A stretch of 64,000 bases of DNA from Actinophytocola sp036378875 (GTDB lineage: Bacteria > Actinomycetota > Actinomycetes > Mycobacteriales > Pseudonocardiaceae). Made by a program: the position numbers and the translations under genes. The stretch covers positions 124,001 to 188,000 of the forward strand of contig NZ_DASUVO010000176.1 in NCBI RefSeq assembly GCF_036378875.1, read 5' to 3'. Under the pieces are notes generated by a model. It searched no databases and was not told the origin of the DNA. It was given only the letters and a program-made list of their open reading frames with translations. Of the stretch, positions 32,922-42,915 are shown in pieces (position 1 is the first letter of the stretch; each line of letters opens with the position of its first letter).

Positions 32922-35900
32922 ATGAACCTGCGCAGAACCACCGGCGCCGTCGCCGGGCTCGTCGTCGCGGCCTCGTTGGCCGTCGCGAGTCCGGCCGGCG
33001 CCCAGGACCCGGCCGCGAGGGACGCCGTCACCGGGCAGCTGAGCACGCTCACACTGCTCACCGGCGACCAGGTCCGGGTCGTCGACGGCAAGGTCGCCGG
33101 CGTGCGGATGGCCACCGGCCGCGAGAACCGGCCCGTCTGGCAGTACGAGGTGAACGCTCACCAGTACGTGGTGCCCGACGACGCCGTGCCACTCCTGCGG
33201 GAGGACCGGCTGGACGCCCGGCTGTTCGACGTCACCGAACTGCTGACGCAAGGCCTGGACGACGCCGCAACCCGAACCGTGCCGCTGATCATCCAGGGCG
33301 CGGTGCCGGCCGCCGAACGCACCCTGGCCGTCCCCGCCCGGGGGCTGACCGCCGTCGAGGCGCCCAAGGACGGCGCGGTCTGGCGGGAGGTGCGGACGAG
33401 CGCCGCCCGCGCGTCCGGCACGAGCAAGATCTGGCTCAACGGCCGCGTCCAGCCGACGCTGGAGGACAGCGTGCCCCAGGTCGGCGCGCCCGAGGCGTGG
33501 GCCGCGGGCCACACCGGCACCGGCGTGAAGGTCGCCGTGCTCGACACCGGCTACGACGCCAACCACCCCGACCTCGCGAACACCGTGGTCGCCGCGCAGG
33601 ACTTCACCGGCGAGGGCATCGCCGACACCCACGGCCACGGCACGCACGTCGCGAGCACGATCGCCGGCAGCGGCGCCGCGTCGAAGGGGCGGCGCAAGGG
33701 GGTCGCGCCCGGCGCGCAACTGCTCGTCGGCAAGGTCCTCGGTGACTTGGGCGGCACGGAGGCCGGTGTCATCGCCGGCATGCAGTGGGCGGTCGACCAG
33801 GGCGCGGACGTCGTCAACATGAGCCTCGGCAGCGGGCCGACCGACGGCACCGACCTCGTGTCCCAGACGCTCAACGAACTCTCCGACTCGAGCGGCACGC
33901 TGTTCGTCGTGGCCGCCGGCAACTCGGGCGCCCGCCAGACCGTGGGCTCACCCGGCGCCGCCGACCGTGCGCTCACCGTTGGCAGTGTGACCAAGGCCGA
34001 CGTGCTCTCGGTGTTCTCCAGCCAGGGCCCGCGCGTCGGCGACCACGGACTGAAGCCGGAGATCGTCGCGCCCGGCTCGGACATCATCGCCGCCCGCGCC
34101 GCCGGCACCCTGCCGGACGCCTCGGTCGACGAGCACTACACGACGCTGTCCGGCACCTCGATGGCCACTCCGCACGTGGCCGGTGCCGCGGCGATCCTGG
34201 CCGGGCAGCACCCGGACTGGACCGGCACACAGATCAAGGACGCGCTCGTCGGCAGCGCGAAGCGGCTCCCCGGCATCGACACCATCGCGCAGGGGGCCGG
34301 CCGTCTCGACGTCGCCCGCGCCACCCGGGCGCAGGTGCGTGCCGAGGGCGTGCTCGGGTTCGGCGAGACGTGGGCAGGCGACGCGGACACCGTGTCCAGG
34401 AAGGTGAACTACGTCAACGACGGCGACACCGCCGTGACGCTCGACGTCAGGCTCGCGGTGAACAGCAAGCTGTTCTCCGTGGACAGTCCACGGCTGACGG
34501 TCCCGGCGCACGGCAGCGCCGCGGCCACGGTCACGGCACGCGTCCCGGCGAAGCGGGCAGGCGAGATCAGTGGCGCACTCGTTGCCACGGCTGGAGAGTT
34601 GACGCTCACCACCCCGCTCACGGCGAGCCTGCCCGGCGCCAGGCACACGCTCACCGTCACGATCGTCGACCGCGACGAGACCCCGAACCGCTCGCTGCTC
34701 GTCCTGCAGGACGAGCGGACCGGTAACGCGTTGGACGCGATCGTCGACGGCGACACCGCGACGTTCACCGTGCCGGCCGGGAAATACCGTCTGATCGGCC
34801 GCGTCGCCGACTTCACCAGCGGGACCGACACGCTGTTCGTGCTTCCGGCCACAGTGGACGGTGACCATGAGCTGGTCGTGGACACCAGGCAGGGCAAGGA
34901 GATCACGTCCCGCGTCGACGACCCGGACGCGCGGGCACAGCTCGCGGGCGGCACCGCCGTGGCGTCCGAAGCGGGTGGCGGCAGCGCGAGCATCGCGCGG
35001 GCCGGCGACGTCGGGCGCACCGAGAAGCTGTACACGATCGGCACCCCACCCATGGCCGGGGTCGAGCTCGCCCACTTCGGGTACTGGACCCACCCGTTCG
35101 CCACGATCACCGTCGACGGCACGGACGGCTTCGAGGCCGAGGACATCTACGTGTCGACCTATCCGCGCCTCGACGGCACGGTGACCGGCGAGGTCGCGTA
35201 CGTCGGACACGGTGACCGCGCGGCCATCGACGCGGCGGGCGACGTGCGCGGCAAGATCGCGGTGATCGCCGCGACCGGCCCGGACGACCCGGTGTACCCG
35301 TCCGAACAGCAACTGCAGGAAGGCATCGCGCTGCTGGCCGAGCGGGGCGCGAAGCTCGTGCTGTCGAACTTCAACCCTCAGTACAGCGACCCCAACCCGC
35401 CGGACCTGCCCCTGCCAGTGGTGATGGTCTTCAACATCACCGACCTCCAGGAGATCGCGGCCCGCCTGGCGAACGGTCCGGTCACGGTCACGGCGGTGGG
35501 GCGTCTCAACAGCCCGGTCGCCTACTTCGTCGCAGGCGAGGTGGTGGGCCGCGTGCCGGCCGGGCACACGTTCGCGTTCACCCGCCGGAGCATGGGCGCG
35601 ATCGACCGGGAACTCGTCGACACGCAGCCGGACAAGAAGTACCGGTACCAGATCGCCGGCTGGTCGTTCGGCGGGTTCACGGCCGGCGGCGACGTGGAGA
35701 TCGACTGGCCGCACCGCCGCACCGACTACGTGACGCCCGGCGCGGCGCTCACCATGTTCGGCGACGCGGGCTTCACCGAGGACGGCTTCGGGTTCGGCAG
35801 CGAGGTGGCGCTCCCGACGACCGTGAAGCGGGGCGAGAAGAAGCACGTGCGCATGTTCGGCGCGCCGTTCGGGCCCGAGCTGACCACGGGCCCGACCAGT

Positions 35901-36557
35901 CGCCAGGACGGTGAACCGGTCCCGGTCGCGTACCGGCAGGGCGACAAGCTGGTGCTGGCGGTGCCGATGTTCGCCGACAACGACCCTGGCGACGCCAGCT
36001 TCTACGACCCCACCAACCACGGCTCGACCGTCGTGCGCAAGGACGGCGTCGAGGTCGGCAGCCGGGACGACATCGCCGGGCTGGGCACCTTCACACTGCC
36101 CGCCGGGCCCGGCACGTACACGGTGGTCGCGGACGCGAACCGGCCGGCGTCGGAGACGCTCGTGCCGCCGCTGTCCACACGCACCAGAGCCGAGTGGACC
36201 TTCCGCGCCGGTGCGGGCACGACGGCACGGGTCGCGTTGCCGTTCCTCGACGTCCGGTGGGCGCTGCCGCTCGACGACCACAACCGGGCGGCCACCGGCG
36301 CGCTGCGTGCCGGGCTGACCGTCGCGACCCAGCCGGGCGCGACGGCCGCGAAGATCCGCTCGGTGACCGTGGAGGTGTCCTACGACGATGGCGCGACGTG
36401 GCGCAAGGCCACGGTCCGGACCGCCGGTGACCGCTTCGAGGTCGGCATCCCGGCGGGTGGCGCCAACGGCGGCTACGCCTCACTGCGCGCGACCGCGACG
36501 GACACCGCGGGCAACAAGGTGACCGAGACCGTCACCCGCGCGTACGCACTCCGATAA
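32922..36557 (+). CDS. large secreted subtilisin-like (S8) serine peptidase
   Basis: Start taken at ATG 32922, since the signal peptide begins there (NLRRTTGAVAGLVVAASLAV, then ASPAGAQ). The precursor is 1211 residues. A pro-region of about 150 residues precedes the S8 domain. The triad is Asp208 in AVLDTGYDANHPDL, His239 in THGHGTHVAST and Ser413 in LSGTSMATPHVAGAAA. After the catalytic domain come about 750 residues of beta-rich modules, including an insertion around GEVAYVGHGDRAAID that resembles a protease-associated domain. It probably degrades protein outside the cell. It is divergent from the YihY gene and ends at a strong hairpin. Confidence 0.93.
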   Translation: MNLRRTTGAVAGLVVAASLAVASPAGAQDPAARDAVTGQLSTLTLLTGDQVRVVDGKVAGVRMATGRENRPVWQYEVNAHQYVVPDDAVPLLREDRLDARLFDVTELLTQGLDDAATRTVPLIIQGAVPAAERTLAVPARGLTAVEAPKDGAVWREVRTSAARASGTSKIWLNGRVQPTLEDSVPQVGAPEAWAAGHTGTGVKVAVLDTGYDANHPDLANTVVAAQDFTGEGIADTHGHGTHVASTIAGSGAASKGRRKGVAPGAQLLVGKVLGDLGGTEAGVIAGMQWAVDQGADVVNMSLGSGPTDGTDLVSQTLNELSDSSGTLFVVAAGNSGARQTVGSPGAADRALTVGSVTKADVLSVFSSQGPRVGDHGLKPEIVAPGSDIIAARAAGTLPDASVDEHYTTLSGTSMATPHVAGAAAILAGQHPDWTGTQIKDALVGSAKRLPGIDTIAQGAGRLDVARATRAQVRAEGVLGFGETWAGDADTVSRKVNYVNDGDTAVTLDVRLAVNSKLFSVDSPRLTVPAHGSAAATVTARVPAKRAGEISGALVATAGELTLTTPLTASLPGARHTLTVTIVDRDETPNRSLLVLQDERTGNALDAIVDGDTATFTVPAGKYRLIGRVADFTSGTDTLFVLPATVDGDHELVVDTRQGKEITSRVDDPDARAQLAGGTAVASEAGGGSASIARAGDVGRTEKLYTIGTPPMAGVELAHFGYWTHPFATITVDGTDGFEAEDIYVSTYPRLDGTVTGEVAYVGHGDRAAIDAAGDVRGKIAVIAATGPDDPVYPSEQQLQEGIALLAERGAKLVLSNFNPQYSDPNPPDLPLPVVMVFNITDLQEIAARLANGPVTVTAVGRLNSPVAYFVAGEVVGRVPAGHTFAFTRRSMGAIDRELVDTQPDKKYRYQIAGWSFGGFTAGGDVEIDWPHRRTDYVTPGAALTMFGDAGFTEDGFGFGSEVALPTTVKRGEKKHVRMFGAPFGPELTTGPTSRQDGEPVPVAYRQGDKLVLAVPMFADNDPGDASFYDPTNHGSTVVRKDGVEVGSRDDIAGLGTFTLPAGPGTYTVVADANRPASETLVPPLSTRTRAEWTFRAGAGTTARVALPFLDVRWALPLDDHNRAATGALRAGLTVATQPGATAAKIRSVTVEVSYDDGATWRKATVRTAGDRFEVGIPAGGANGGYASLRATATDTAGNKVTETVTRAYALR

Positions 36558-36563
36558 CCCGTT

Positions 36564-36591
36564 TGCCGGGGGAGGCGTGCCTCCCCCGGCA
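36564..36591 (+). terminator. terminator after the large S8 peptidase
   Basis: TGCCGGGGGAGGC (36564-36576) and GCCTCCCCCGGCA (36579-36591) are perfect inverted arms, 7 nt after the stop codon. Confidence 0.8.
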
Positions 36592-36675
36592 GATACCCTC
36601 CGAACGGCTCTTGTTCCGCCGGGATCGGGATGGTTCGGTGCCACCGGGTCGGGGCCCTGTCGATGGAGGAAACCA

Positions 36676-38187
36676 GTGCGAAAAACCCCCTTCCGAGCGT
36701 TCGTCGCGGCCGCGGTGGGCGCCTGCGTCGCGAGCCTGTGTGCGGCGACCGCCGCACCGGCCGCCGCGCAGGACGCGTCCGAGGCGCACTTCGTGGTCCT
36801 CGGACCACAGCACGGCTCGCTGAAGAAGACCGAGGCGTCGATCCGCGCCGCGGGCGGCGAGGTGCTGCAGAGCTGGCCGCAGATCAACGTCGTGATCGCG
36901 ACGTCGACCAGTGCGGACTTCGCGGCGACCGTGCGCCGCAAGCCCGGTGTCGCGGCGGCAGGCGCCTCGCGGAACCTGGTCGAGCTCGGACTGCCCGCCG
37001 CGCGGGCGGCCGGCGCGGCGCAGAAGCAGGAGATGCTCGAACAGGCCGAACCGGCGGCCGAGCAGACCGCGGCGATGGCCAAGTCGCCGGGCGCGGTGAC
37101 GCCCGAGCCGCTGGAGGCCAACCAGTGGAGCCTGCGGCAGATCAAGGCTGACCAGGCCAACGCGATCTCCGGCGGTAGCCGCGACGTGCTCGTCGGCGTG
37201 CTGGACTCCGGCATCGACGCCGCGCACCCCGACCTCGCGCCGAACCTGGATCCGTCGAAGTCGGTCGGCTGCACCAACGAGGGCGTGCCGGACACGTCCC
37301 AGGCCGCGTGGGTGCCGACCACCAGCACGCACGGCACGCATGTCGCCGGCATCATCGCCGCCCCCCGCAACGGGATCGGCGTGGCTGGCGTTGCCCCGAA
37401 CGTGCGGCTCGCCTCGGTGAAGGTGGTCGACGACGACGGATTCATTTACCCGGAATACGCGATCTGCGGATTCATCTGGGCCGCCGAGCACCGCATGGAC
37501 CTCACGAACAACTCGTACTTCATCGACCCGTACTTCCTGTGGTGCCGCACGGATGTCGACCAGGCCGCGGTGATCCAGGCCGTCAAGCGTGCCGTGGACT
37601 ACTCGGCGCGCCGCGACGTGGTCAACGTGGCCGCGATGGGCAACAGCAACTGGGACCTGTCGCACCCGATCACCGACACCGGCAGCCCCAACAACAACGG
37701 CAACCCGATCACCCGGACGGTCGGCAACGAGTGCATGGACCTGCCGGACGAGCTGCCCGGTGTGGTCAGCGTGTCCTCGGTCGGTCCAGAGGGCCGCAAG
37801 GCGTACTACTCGAACTACGGGATCATCGAGACCGACGTGACCGCACCGGGTGGTGACCGGATGGTGGCCGCCCCGACGCCGGACGCCAACGGCCGTGTCC
37901 TGTCGACGGTCGTCGGCGGTGGCTACGGCTACCTGCAGGGCACGTCGATGGCGTCCCCGGCCGCCGCGGGCGTGCTGGCGCTGATCCGCAGCAGGCACCC
38001 CGGCTGGTCGGCCAACAGGGTGGCGGCGTCGCTGGAGGCGAAGGCGGACCGCATTCCGTGCCCGCCAGGCGGGACGTACGACCCGCCCGCTCCGGTCCCG
38101 TCCCCGGCGACCTGCCAGGGCGGCCGGTCCGGTAAGGGCTTCTACGGCGCCGGCCTCGTCGACGCGCTGGACGCGGTGACCCGCTGA
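36676..38187 (+). CDS. secreted subtilisin-like (S8) serine peptidase
   Basis: Start taken as GTG 36676, preceded by GGAGG and directly followed by the signal peptide (RKTPFRAFVAAAVGACVASL, then APAAAQ). Precursor 503 residues. An I9-like propeptide (HFVVLGPQHGSLKKTEASIR) is followed by a Glu/Ala/Gln-rich linker. The S8 domain has Asp177 in GVLDSGIDAAHPDL, His219 in TSTHGTHVAGI, and Ser424 in LQGTSMASPAAAGVLA. Cys residues at CTNEG, YAICGF, CRTD and NECMD could form disulfides. It is similar in role to the larger S8 gene upstream but independent of it, with terminators on both sides. Confidence 0.93.
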   Translation: MRKTPFRAFVAAAVGACVASLCAATAAPAAAQDASEAHFVVLGPQHGSLKKTEASIRAAGGEVLQSWPQINVVIATSTSADFAATVRRKPGVAAAGASRNLVELGLPAARAAGAAQKQEMLEQAEPAAEQTAAMAKSPGAVTPEPLEANQWSLRQIKADQANAISGGSRDVLVGVLDSGIDAAHPDLAPNLDPSKSVGCTNEGVPDTSQAAWVPTTSTHGTHVAGIIAAPRNGIGVAGVAPNVRLASVKVVDDDGFIYPEYAICGFIWAAEHRMDLTNNSYFIDPYFLWCRTDVDQAAVIQAVKRAVDYSARRDVVNVAAMGNSNWDLSHPITDTGSPNNNGNPITRTVGNECMDLPDELPGVVSVSSVGPEGRKAYYSNYGIIETDVTAPGGDRMVAAPTPDANGRVLSTVVGGGYGYLQGTSMASPAAAGVLALIRSRHPGWSANRVAASLEAKADRIPCPPGGTYDPPAPVPSPATCQGGRSGKGFYGAGLVDALDAVTR

Positions 38188-38190
38188 GGT

Positions 38191-38224
38191 TTCCGGTGGC
38201 CGTCTTCTCGGGCGGCCACCGGAA
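38191..38224 (+). terminator. terminator after the second S8 peptidase
   Basis: TTCCGGTGGCCG (38191-38202) pairs with CGGCCACCGGAA (38213-38224), 10-nt loop, immediately after the stop. Confidence 0.8.
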
Positions 38225-38278
38225 CGTCCTTTCGGGCAACTCGTTGACATCGCGCCAGTTCCCGGCGACTGTCGGGCC

Positions 38279-38782
38279 ATGCCCGCGGCCCGCAGGATCG
38301 TCCGCATCGTGTTCCTCGTCCAGGTGGCGTGCGCGCTTCCGCTCGGACTGGTGCTCGGCATCCTCCTGGACCCGGCTTTCCTGTACGGCTTCGGCGGGGC
38401 GGCACTGGTGGAGCTCGCGGTGCTGCTGGGTTTCATGCTCGTGTGGCAGCGCACGGACGCCCGCCGCGACGCCCTGTTGGCCACGGGGAGACGGACCCCC
38501 GCCCTGCTGGTGTCCACCCGCCCCACCCGTACCCACATCAACGAGCGGGTCGTGTTGGCGCACACCTTCGAGTCCCGCGAGGCGGGTCGGGTGATCCGCG
38601 CCGAGACGAAGGCGTTCGCGCACCTCCCGCTCGGCACCGAGGCCACGATCGCCTACGACCGGGCGGCTCCGGAGAACGCGGTCGTCGTCGAGGACCTGGA
38701 CCGGATCGAGGCGGACGGACGGCTCGACTGGGCGGCACTCAAACAGCGGGAGAACGACAGAAGATTTCGGAATCGGTCGTGA
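38279..38782 (+). CDS. small two-helix membrane protein, DUF3592-like
   Basis: A 167-residue protein with two N-terminal membrane helices (about 8-27 and 33-52), followed by a soluble domain. The soluble part reads DALLATGRRTPALLVSTRPT, HTFESREAG, FAHLPLGTEATIAYDRAAPE and NAVVVEDLDRIE, resembling the small beta-barrel of DUF3592-type proteins. No operon partner is seen. Function unknown. Confidence 0.65.
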   Translation: MPAARRIVRIVFLVQVACALPLGLVLGILLDPAFLYGFGGAALVELAVLLGFMLVWQRTDARRDALLATGRRTPALLVSTRPTRTHINERVVLAHTFESREAGRVIRAETKAFAHLPLGTEATIAYDRAAPENAVVVEDLDRIEADGRLDWAALKQRENDRRFRNRS

Positions 38783-38918
38783 CACAGTCACTGGTCCGGG
38801 TGGAATTTCGCTCACCCATTCGGTGACGGAACTGTGTGAACCCGCAGGTCAACGCGTACCAGCGTGGCTTCGAGAATCCTTCGTGTAGCGGACAACACAC
38901 CCGGTCGTCCGGTTTCCT
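38783..38918. other. intergenic stretch with a terminator-like dyad
   Basis: ACACAGT (38782-38788) and ACTGTGT (38831-38837) could close a long imperfect stem containing a smaller GGGTG/CACCC hairpin, plausibly ending the small membrane protein's transcript. The rest probably carries the SulP-gene promoter. Confidence 0.4.
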
Positions 38919-38924
38919 GTGGGC

Positions 38925-41171
38925 ATGATCGAGCCAACGAACCAGGACCTGCCGCCGCCGACCCGCGAGCGCCTCACCGCTTTTCGGAAGAATCTCAAGC
39001 ACGACCTCCCTGCCTCTCTCGTTGTTTTCCTCGTCGCCGTCCCGCTCTCGATCGGCATCGCGTTCGCGTCCGGGGCCCCGATCGCCGCCGGCCTGGTCGC
39101 CGCCGTCGTGGGCGGCGTGGTCGCCGGTCTTCTCGGCGGCTCACCACTGCAGGTCAGCGGTCCGGCGGCCGGGCTGACGGTGATCGTCGCCGAGTCCATC
39201 GACCGCTTCGGCTGGACCACAACGTGTGCGATCACGGTGCTCGCCGGCCTCCTCCAGGTCCTGCTCGGCCTGAGCCGCATCGCCCGGGCCGCGCTCGCCA
39301 TCTCGCCCGCGATCGTGCACGGCATGCTCGCCGGCATCGGCCTCACGATCGTGTTGGCACAGCTGCACGTCGTGCTCGGTGGCGCAACGCAGACCAGCCC
39401 GGTCGACAACCTGCTCGAACTCCCGTGGCAGGTGATCCACGCGCAGGGCGGCGCGACCGCGGTCGGTCTGCTCACCATCGCCCTGCTGATCCTGTGGGGA
39501 CGCCTGCCCGCCGCCGCACGGCTGGTGCCGGGACCGCTCGCCGCCGTGCTCGGCGTGACCGTGCTGACGGTCGTGACCGGCATGTCGCTCGAGCGGGTCG
39601 ACCTGCCGGACAACCTGCTGCACATCGGGTTCGTGCCGGCCATGCCGGACGGCGACTGGGCCGCGTTCACCGTCGCCGTCGTCACGATCGCACTGGTGGC
39701 GAGCGTGGAGAGCCTGCTGTCCTCGGTCGCGGTCGACAAGCTGCACAACGGGCCACGGGCCAACCTCAACCGCGAGCTGGTCGGGCAGGGCGCGGCGAAC
39801 ATCGCCTCCGGAGCGCTCGGCGGCCTGCCCGTGACCGGGGTGATCGTCCGCAGCTCCACCAACGTCGCGTCCGGTGCCAGGACACGGGTTTCCGCCGTGC
39901 TCCACGGCATCTGGATCATGCTGTTCGTGGTCCTGCTCGCCGGTGTGCTGCGGGCGATCCCGCTCGCCGTGCTGGCCGGGCTGCTGGTGTACGTCGGCGC
40001 GAAACTCGTCGACCTCAACCACCTGCGGACCGTGCGGCGGCACGGCGACCTGCTCGTGTACTTGGTGACGCTGCTCGGCGTGCTCGGACTCGACCTCATG
40101 AGCGGTGTGCTGCTGGGCGTCGGGGTGGCCGCGCTGTTGACGCTGCGACGCCTGCTGTGGGCGGGCATCCGTGTGGAGCGCGACGGTGAGGGCTGGCGGA
40201 TCCTCGTCGAGGGCGCGCTCGCCGCGCTGTCGATCCCGCGGCTCGTGGCCGTGCTTGGCACGATCCCGCGTGGCGCCACGGTGACGCTCGAGTTGGCCGT
40301 CGACTACCTCGACCACGCCGCCTTCGACACCCTGTCGACCTGGCAGCAGGCCCACGAGTCGGGTGGCGGCACCGTGGTCGTCGAGGAGTTCGGCCACCCG
40401 TGGTTCGCGCGTGGCAAGGCCGGCACCCCGACCGTGGACAAGGGTGCCGCGCGCCGGGCCATGCCGCGGTGGTACGCGCCGTGGGCGTGGCAGCGCGGGC
40501 CTGCCGTCGTGCCGGCGCAACGGTCCGCGCCACCGTCGGTCGTGCTCGGCACCGCGGAGTACGAGCGGCACGTCGCCCGGCTGCTGCTGCCGACGCTGAG
40601 TCAGCTAGCCGACGTGCACGCGCCGTCGACCCTGTTCCTCACCTGCGGGGACGCGCGCATCGTGCCGAACGTGATCACCACGAGCGGCCCCGGCGAGCTG
40701 TTCACGGTGCGCAACATCGGCAACCTCGTGCCGGCCGACGCGGACGGTTCGGTGGCCGCGGCCGTCGAGTTCGCCGTCGGCACCCTCGGCGTGCGGGAGA
40801 TCGCGGTGTGCGGCCATTCGTCCTGCGGCGCGATGAAGGCGCTCGTCAGCGGTCCGCCGGCCGGGGCGCCGGCGCTGCGTTCGTGGTTGCGGCACGCGTC
40901 GCCGAGCCTGGAGCGTTCTCGCACGCGTCCGCAGCTGACCGTCGGCGGACAGGTGCCGGCCGCCGAGTGGGACCGGCTGGCGCTGCACAACGTGCTGGCA
41001 CAGCTGGACCGGCTCCGCGCGCACCCGGCGGTGGCGACGGCGTTGACGCGCGGTGAACTCCGGCTGATCGGCATGTACTTCGACGTGGCCGCCGCCCGTG
41101 TCTACCTGCACGATCCGGTCGCGGGCGAGTTCCTCCCCGCCTCTGTCCATAGTGGACGTTTGGTCGAATAG
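38925..41171 (+). CDS. SulP-family anion transporter fused to beta-carbonic anhydrase
   Basis: About 748 residues from ATG 38925; a GTG at 38919 is equally possible and no clear ribosome site decides. Residues about 25-430 form a SulP transporter (DLPASLVVFLVAVPLSIGIA, SGPAAGLTVIVAESI, LNRELVGQGAANIASGALGG). A short STAS-like segment follows (LVAVLGTIPRGATVTLELAV). Residues about 555-745 are a beta-carbonic anhydrase with zinc ligands in LTCGDARIVP and VCGHSSCGAMKAL. Such fusions are known in actinobacteria, for example mycobacteria. It probably imports bicarbonate or a related anion, with the anhydrase interconverting CO2 and bicarbonate at the inner face. All key residues are present. Confidence 0.93.
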   Translation: MIEPTNQDLPPPTRERLTAFRKNLKHDLPASLVVFLVAVPLSIGIAFASGAPIAAGLVAAVVGGVVAGLLGGSPLQVSGPAAGLTVIVAESIDRFGWTTTCAITVLAGLLQVLLGLSRIARAALAISPAIVHGMLAGIGLTIVLAQLHVVLGGATQTSPVDNLLELPWQVIHAQGGATAVGLLTIALLILWGRLPAAARLVPGPLAAVLGVTVLTVVTGMSLERVDLPDNLLHIGFVPAMPDGDWAAFTVAVVTIALVASVESLLSSVAVDKLHNGPRANLNRELVGQGAANIASGALGGLPVTGVIVRSSTNVASGARTRVSAVLHGIWIMLFVVLLAGVLRAIPLAVLAGLLVYVGAKLVDLNHLRTVRRHGDLLVYLVTLLGVLGLDLMSGVLLGVGVAALLTLRRLLWAGIRVERDGEGWRILVEGALAALSIPRLVAVLGTIPRGATVTLELAVDYLDHAAFDTLSTWQQAHESGGGTVVVEEFGHPWFARGKAGTPTVDKGAARRAMPRWYAPWAWQRGPAVVPAQRSAPPSVVLGTAEYERHVARLLLPTLSQLADVHAPSTLFLTCGDARIVPNVITTSGPGELFTVRNIGNLVPADADGSVAAAVEFAVGTLGVREIAVCGHSSCGAMKALVSGPPAGAPALRSWLRHASPSLERSRTRPQLTVGGQVPAAEWDRLALHNVLAQLDRLRAHPAVATALTRGELRLIGMYFDVAAARVYLHDPVAGEFLPASVHSGRLVE

Positions 41172-41299
41172 GCCGAGTCGTGCCGACCGCCGTCGGCCCT
41201 GTCGACAAGCGGCGTGCGGGTGCCCCGCCACAGTCTGCCGGTGGCGGCCTCCGGTGGGAGACTGCTGTCCGTGAGCTGCGACTCGGCGGGGTACGGCGC

Positions 41300-42910
41300 G
41301 TGGACGAGCACACGGACAGACTGATCCTGGCGCGGCGGGCCTGCGCGGCACACGACTGGGCCCTGGCCGCGGCGCACTTCGACGCGGTCGCGACCGAGCG
41401 ACTCACCGCGGATGACCTCGCCGCGTACGCCGACGCCGTGTGGTGGCTCGGCCGTGTCGAGGACAACCTGCGGCTCGGCGCTGCCGCGTGCGATGCCTAC
41501 TTCGCGGACTCCCGGCCGGCTGAGGCCGCGTGGGCCGCCATGCTGCTCGGGATCTTTCACATGGGGCGAGGCGACGAGCCGCAGAGCATCGGCTGGATCG
41601 GCCGCGCCGGACGTCTGGCGGAGGGCATCCCGGAGTGCCCGGTGCACGGATACCTGCTGCTCGTCACCGGGGTGGAGATGAGTCTGCTGGCCGGCCGCTC
41701 GGCGGATGCGGTGGACGCGGCCCGCCGGTTGCGGGACCTCGGCCACCGGCTCGACCGGCCCGACCTGGTGGCCGCCGGTGTGCAGGCCGAAGGCCGCGCC
41801 CTGATCAGGTCCGGCCACGTGGTCGACGGACTGGCGCTGCTGGACGAGGCGATGGTCACCGTCCTGGACGGCCGGCTCGCCCCCTTCATCTCAGGCACCC
41901 TCTACTGTCACACCATCGCGGCCTGTCACGAGATCGCCGACGTCCGCCGGATGACCCGCTGGACCGACCTGGCCGAGCGGTGGCTGGCCACCTTCCCGGC
42001 GGCGGTGGCGTTCGGGGGCATATGCCGGGTGCACCGGGCTCAGCTCCAGTTGCTCCTCGGCGAGTGGGACGAGGCCGAGCGGAGCGCGCTGCGGGTCGTG
42101 GCGAACCTCGACGCCAACCGGGTCGACTACGCCGCGGAAGCCTGGTACGTCGTGGCCGAGGCGCGCCGGTTGCGCGCCGACCCGAGCGCCGCCGACGCCT
42201 ACGACGAGGCACACGCCCGCGGGCGTGACCCGCAACCGGGACGGGCGCTGCTGCGGCTCCAGCAGGGTGACCCCGAGGGTGCCGCGACGTCGGTGCGCTC
42301 GGCCCTGGCGGCGGCCGGCACCGACCCTTTGCGCCGGGCCCCGATCTGTGCGGCGGCGGTCGAGATCGCCGTCGCCGCGGGACGGCTGGATGACGCGGCG
42401 GCCGCGGCCTCCGAGCTCGCGTCGACGGCATCGACGTACGCGACGTCGGGGCTGGAGGCGATGGCCGCCGCCGCGCGCGGCGCGGTGCTGCTGGCGCAGG
42501 ACCGCGCGGAGGAGGCGCTCCCGGTGCTCCGTGACGCCTGTCGGCGCTGGCACGAGCTCGGCGCGGCCTACGACGCCGCCGGATCCTGTGTCCGGCTCGC
42601 GCAGGCCTACCGGGCGCTCGGCGACGAGACGTCCGCCGCCGCGGAGATCGCGCGGGCGGAGACGGCCTACGAGCGGCTGGGAGCACACCGGCGGGCGCAG
42701 GACGCGCCCGCCGGGCTGACCCGGCGCGAGTGCGAGGTGCTGTCACTGGTCGCCGACGGCCGCTCCAACCGGGAGATCGGCGAGCGGCTCTACATCAGCG
42801 ACCGCACGGTCGCCCGGCACCTGACGAACATCTTCCACAAGATCGGGGTCACCTCCCGGACCCAGGCCGCGCGCTACGCCATCGACCACGGACTGACGGT
42901 CAGCCGGTGA
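41300..42910 (+). CDS. LuxR-family regulator with TPR-like sensor region
   Basis: Start chosen at GTG 41300 (GGCGGGG upstream); the frame stays open to 41180 but that part is low-quality. The 536-residue protein is mostly alpha-helical repeats rich in Ala (DDLAAYADAVWWLGRVEDNL, AAWAAMLLGIFHMGRGDEPQ), lacking an ATPase domain. The C-terminus is a LuxR helix-turn-helix: LTRRECEVLSLVADGRSNRE then RTVARHLTNIFHKIGVTSRT. It probably activates the alpha/beta-hydrolase gene 137 bp downstream, which has a dyad in its upstream region (inference). Signal unknown. Confidence 0.88.
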   Translation: MDEHTDRLILARRACAAHDWALAAAHFDAVATERLTADDLAAYADAVWWLGRVEDNLRLGAAACDAYFADSRPAEAAWAAMLLGIFHMGRGDEPQSIGWIGRAGRLAEGIPECPVHGYLLLVTGVEMSLLAGRSADAVDAARRLRDLGHRLDRPDLVAAGVQAEGRALIRSGHVVDGLALLDEAMVTVLDGRLAPFISGTLYCHTIAACHEIADVRRMTRWTDLAERWLATFPAAVAFGGICRVHRAQLQLLLGEWDEAERSALRVVANLDANRVDYAAEAWYVVAEARRLRADPSAADAYDEAHARGRDPQPGRALLRLQQGDPEGAATSVRSALAAAGTDPLRRAPICAAAVEIAVAAGRLDDAAAAASELASTASTYATSGLEAMAAAARGAVLLAQDRAEEALPVLRDACRRWHELGAAYDAAGSCVRLAQAYRALGDETSAAAEIARAETAYERLGAHRRAQDAPAGLTRRECEVLSLVADGRSNREIGERLYISDRTVARHLTNIFHKIGVTSRTQAARYAIDHGLTVSR

Positions 42911-42915
42911 CGCGG

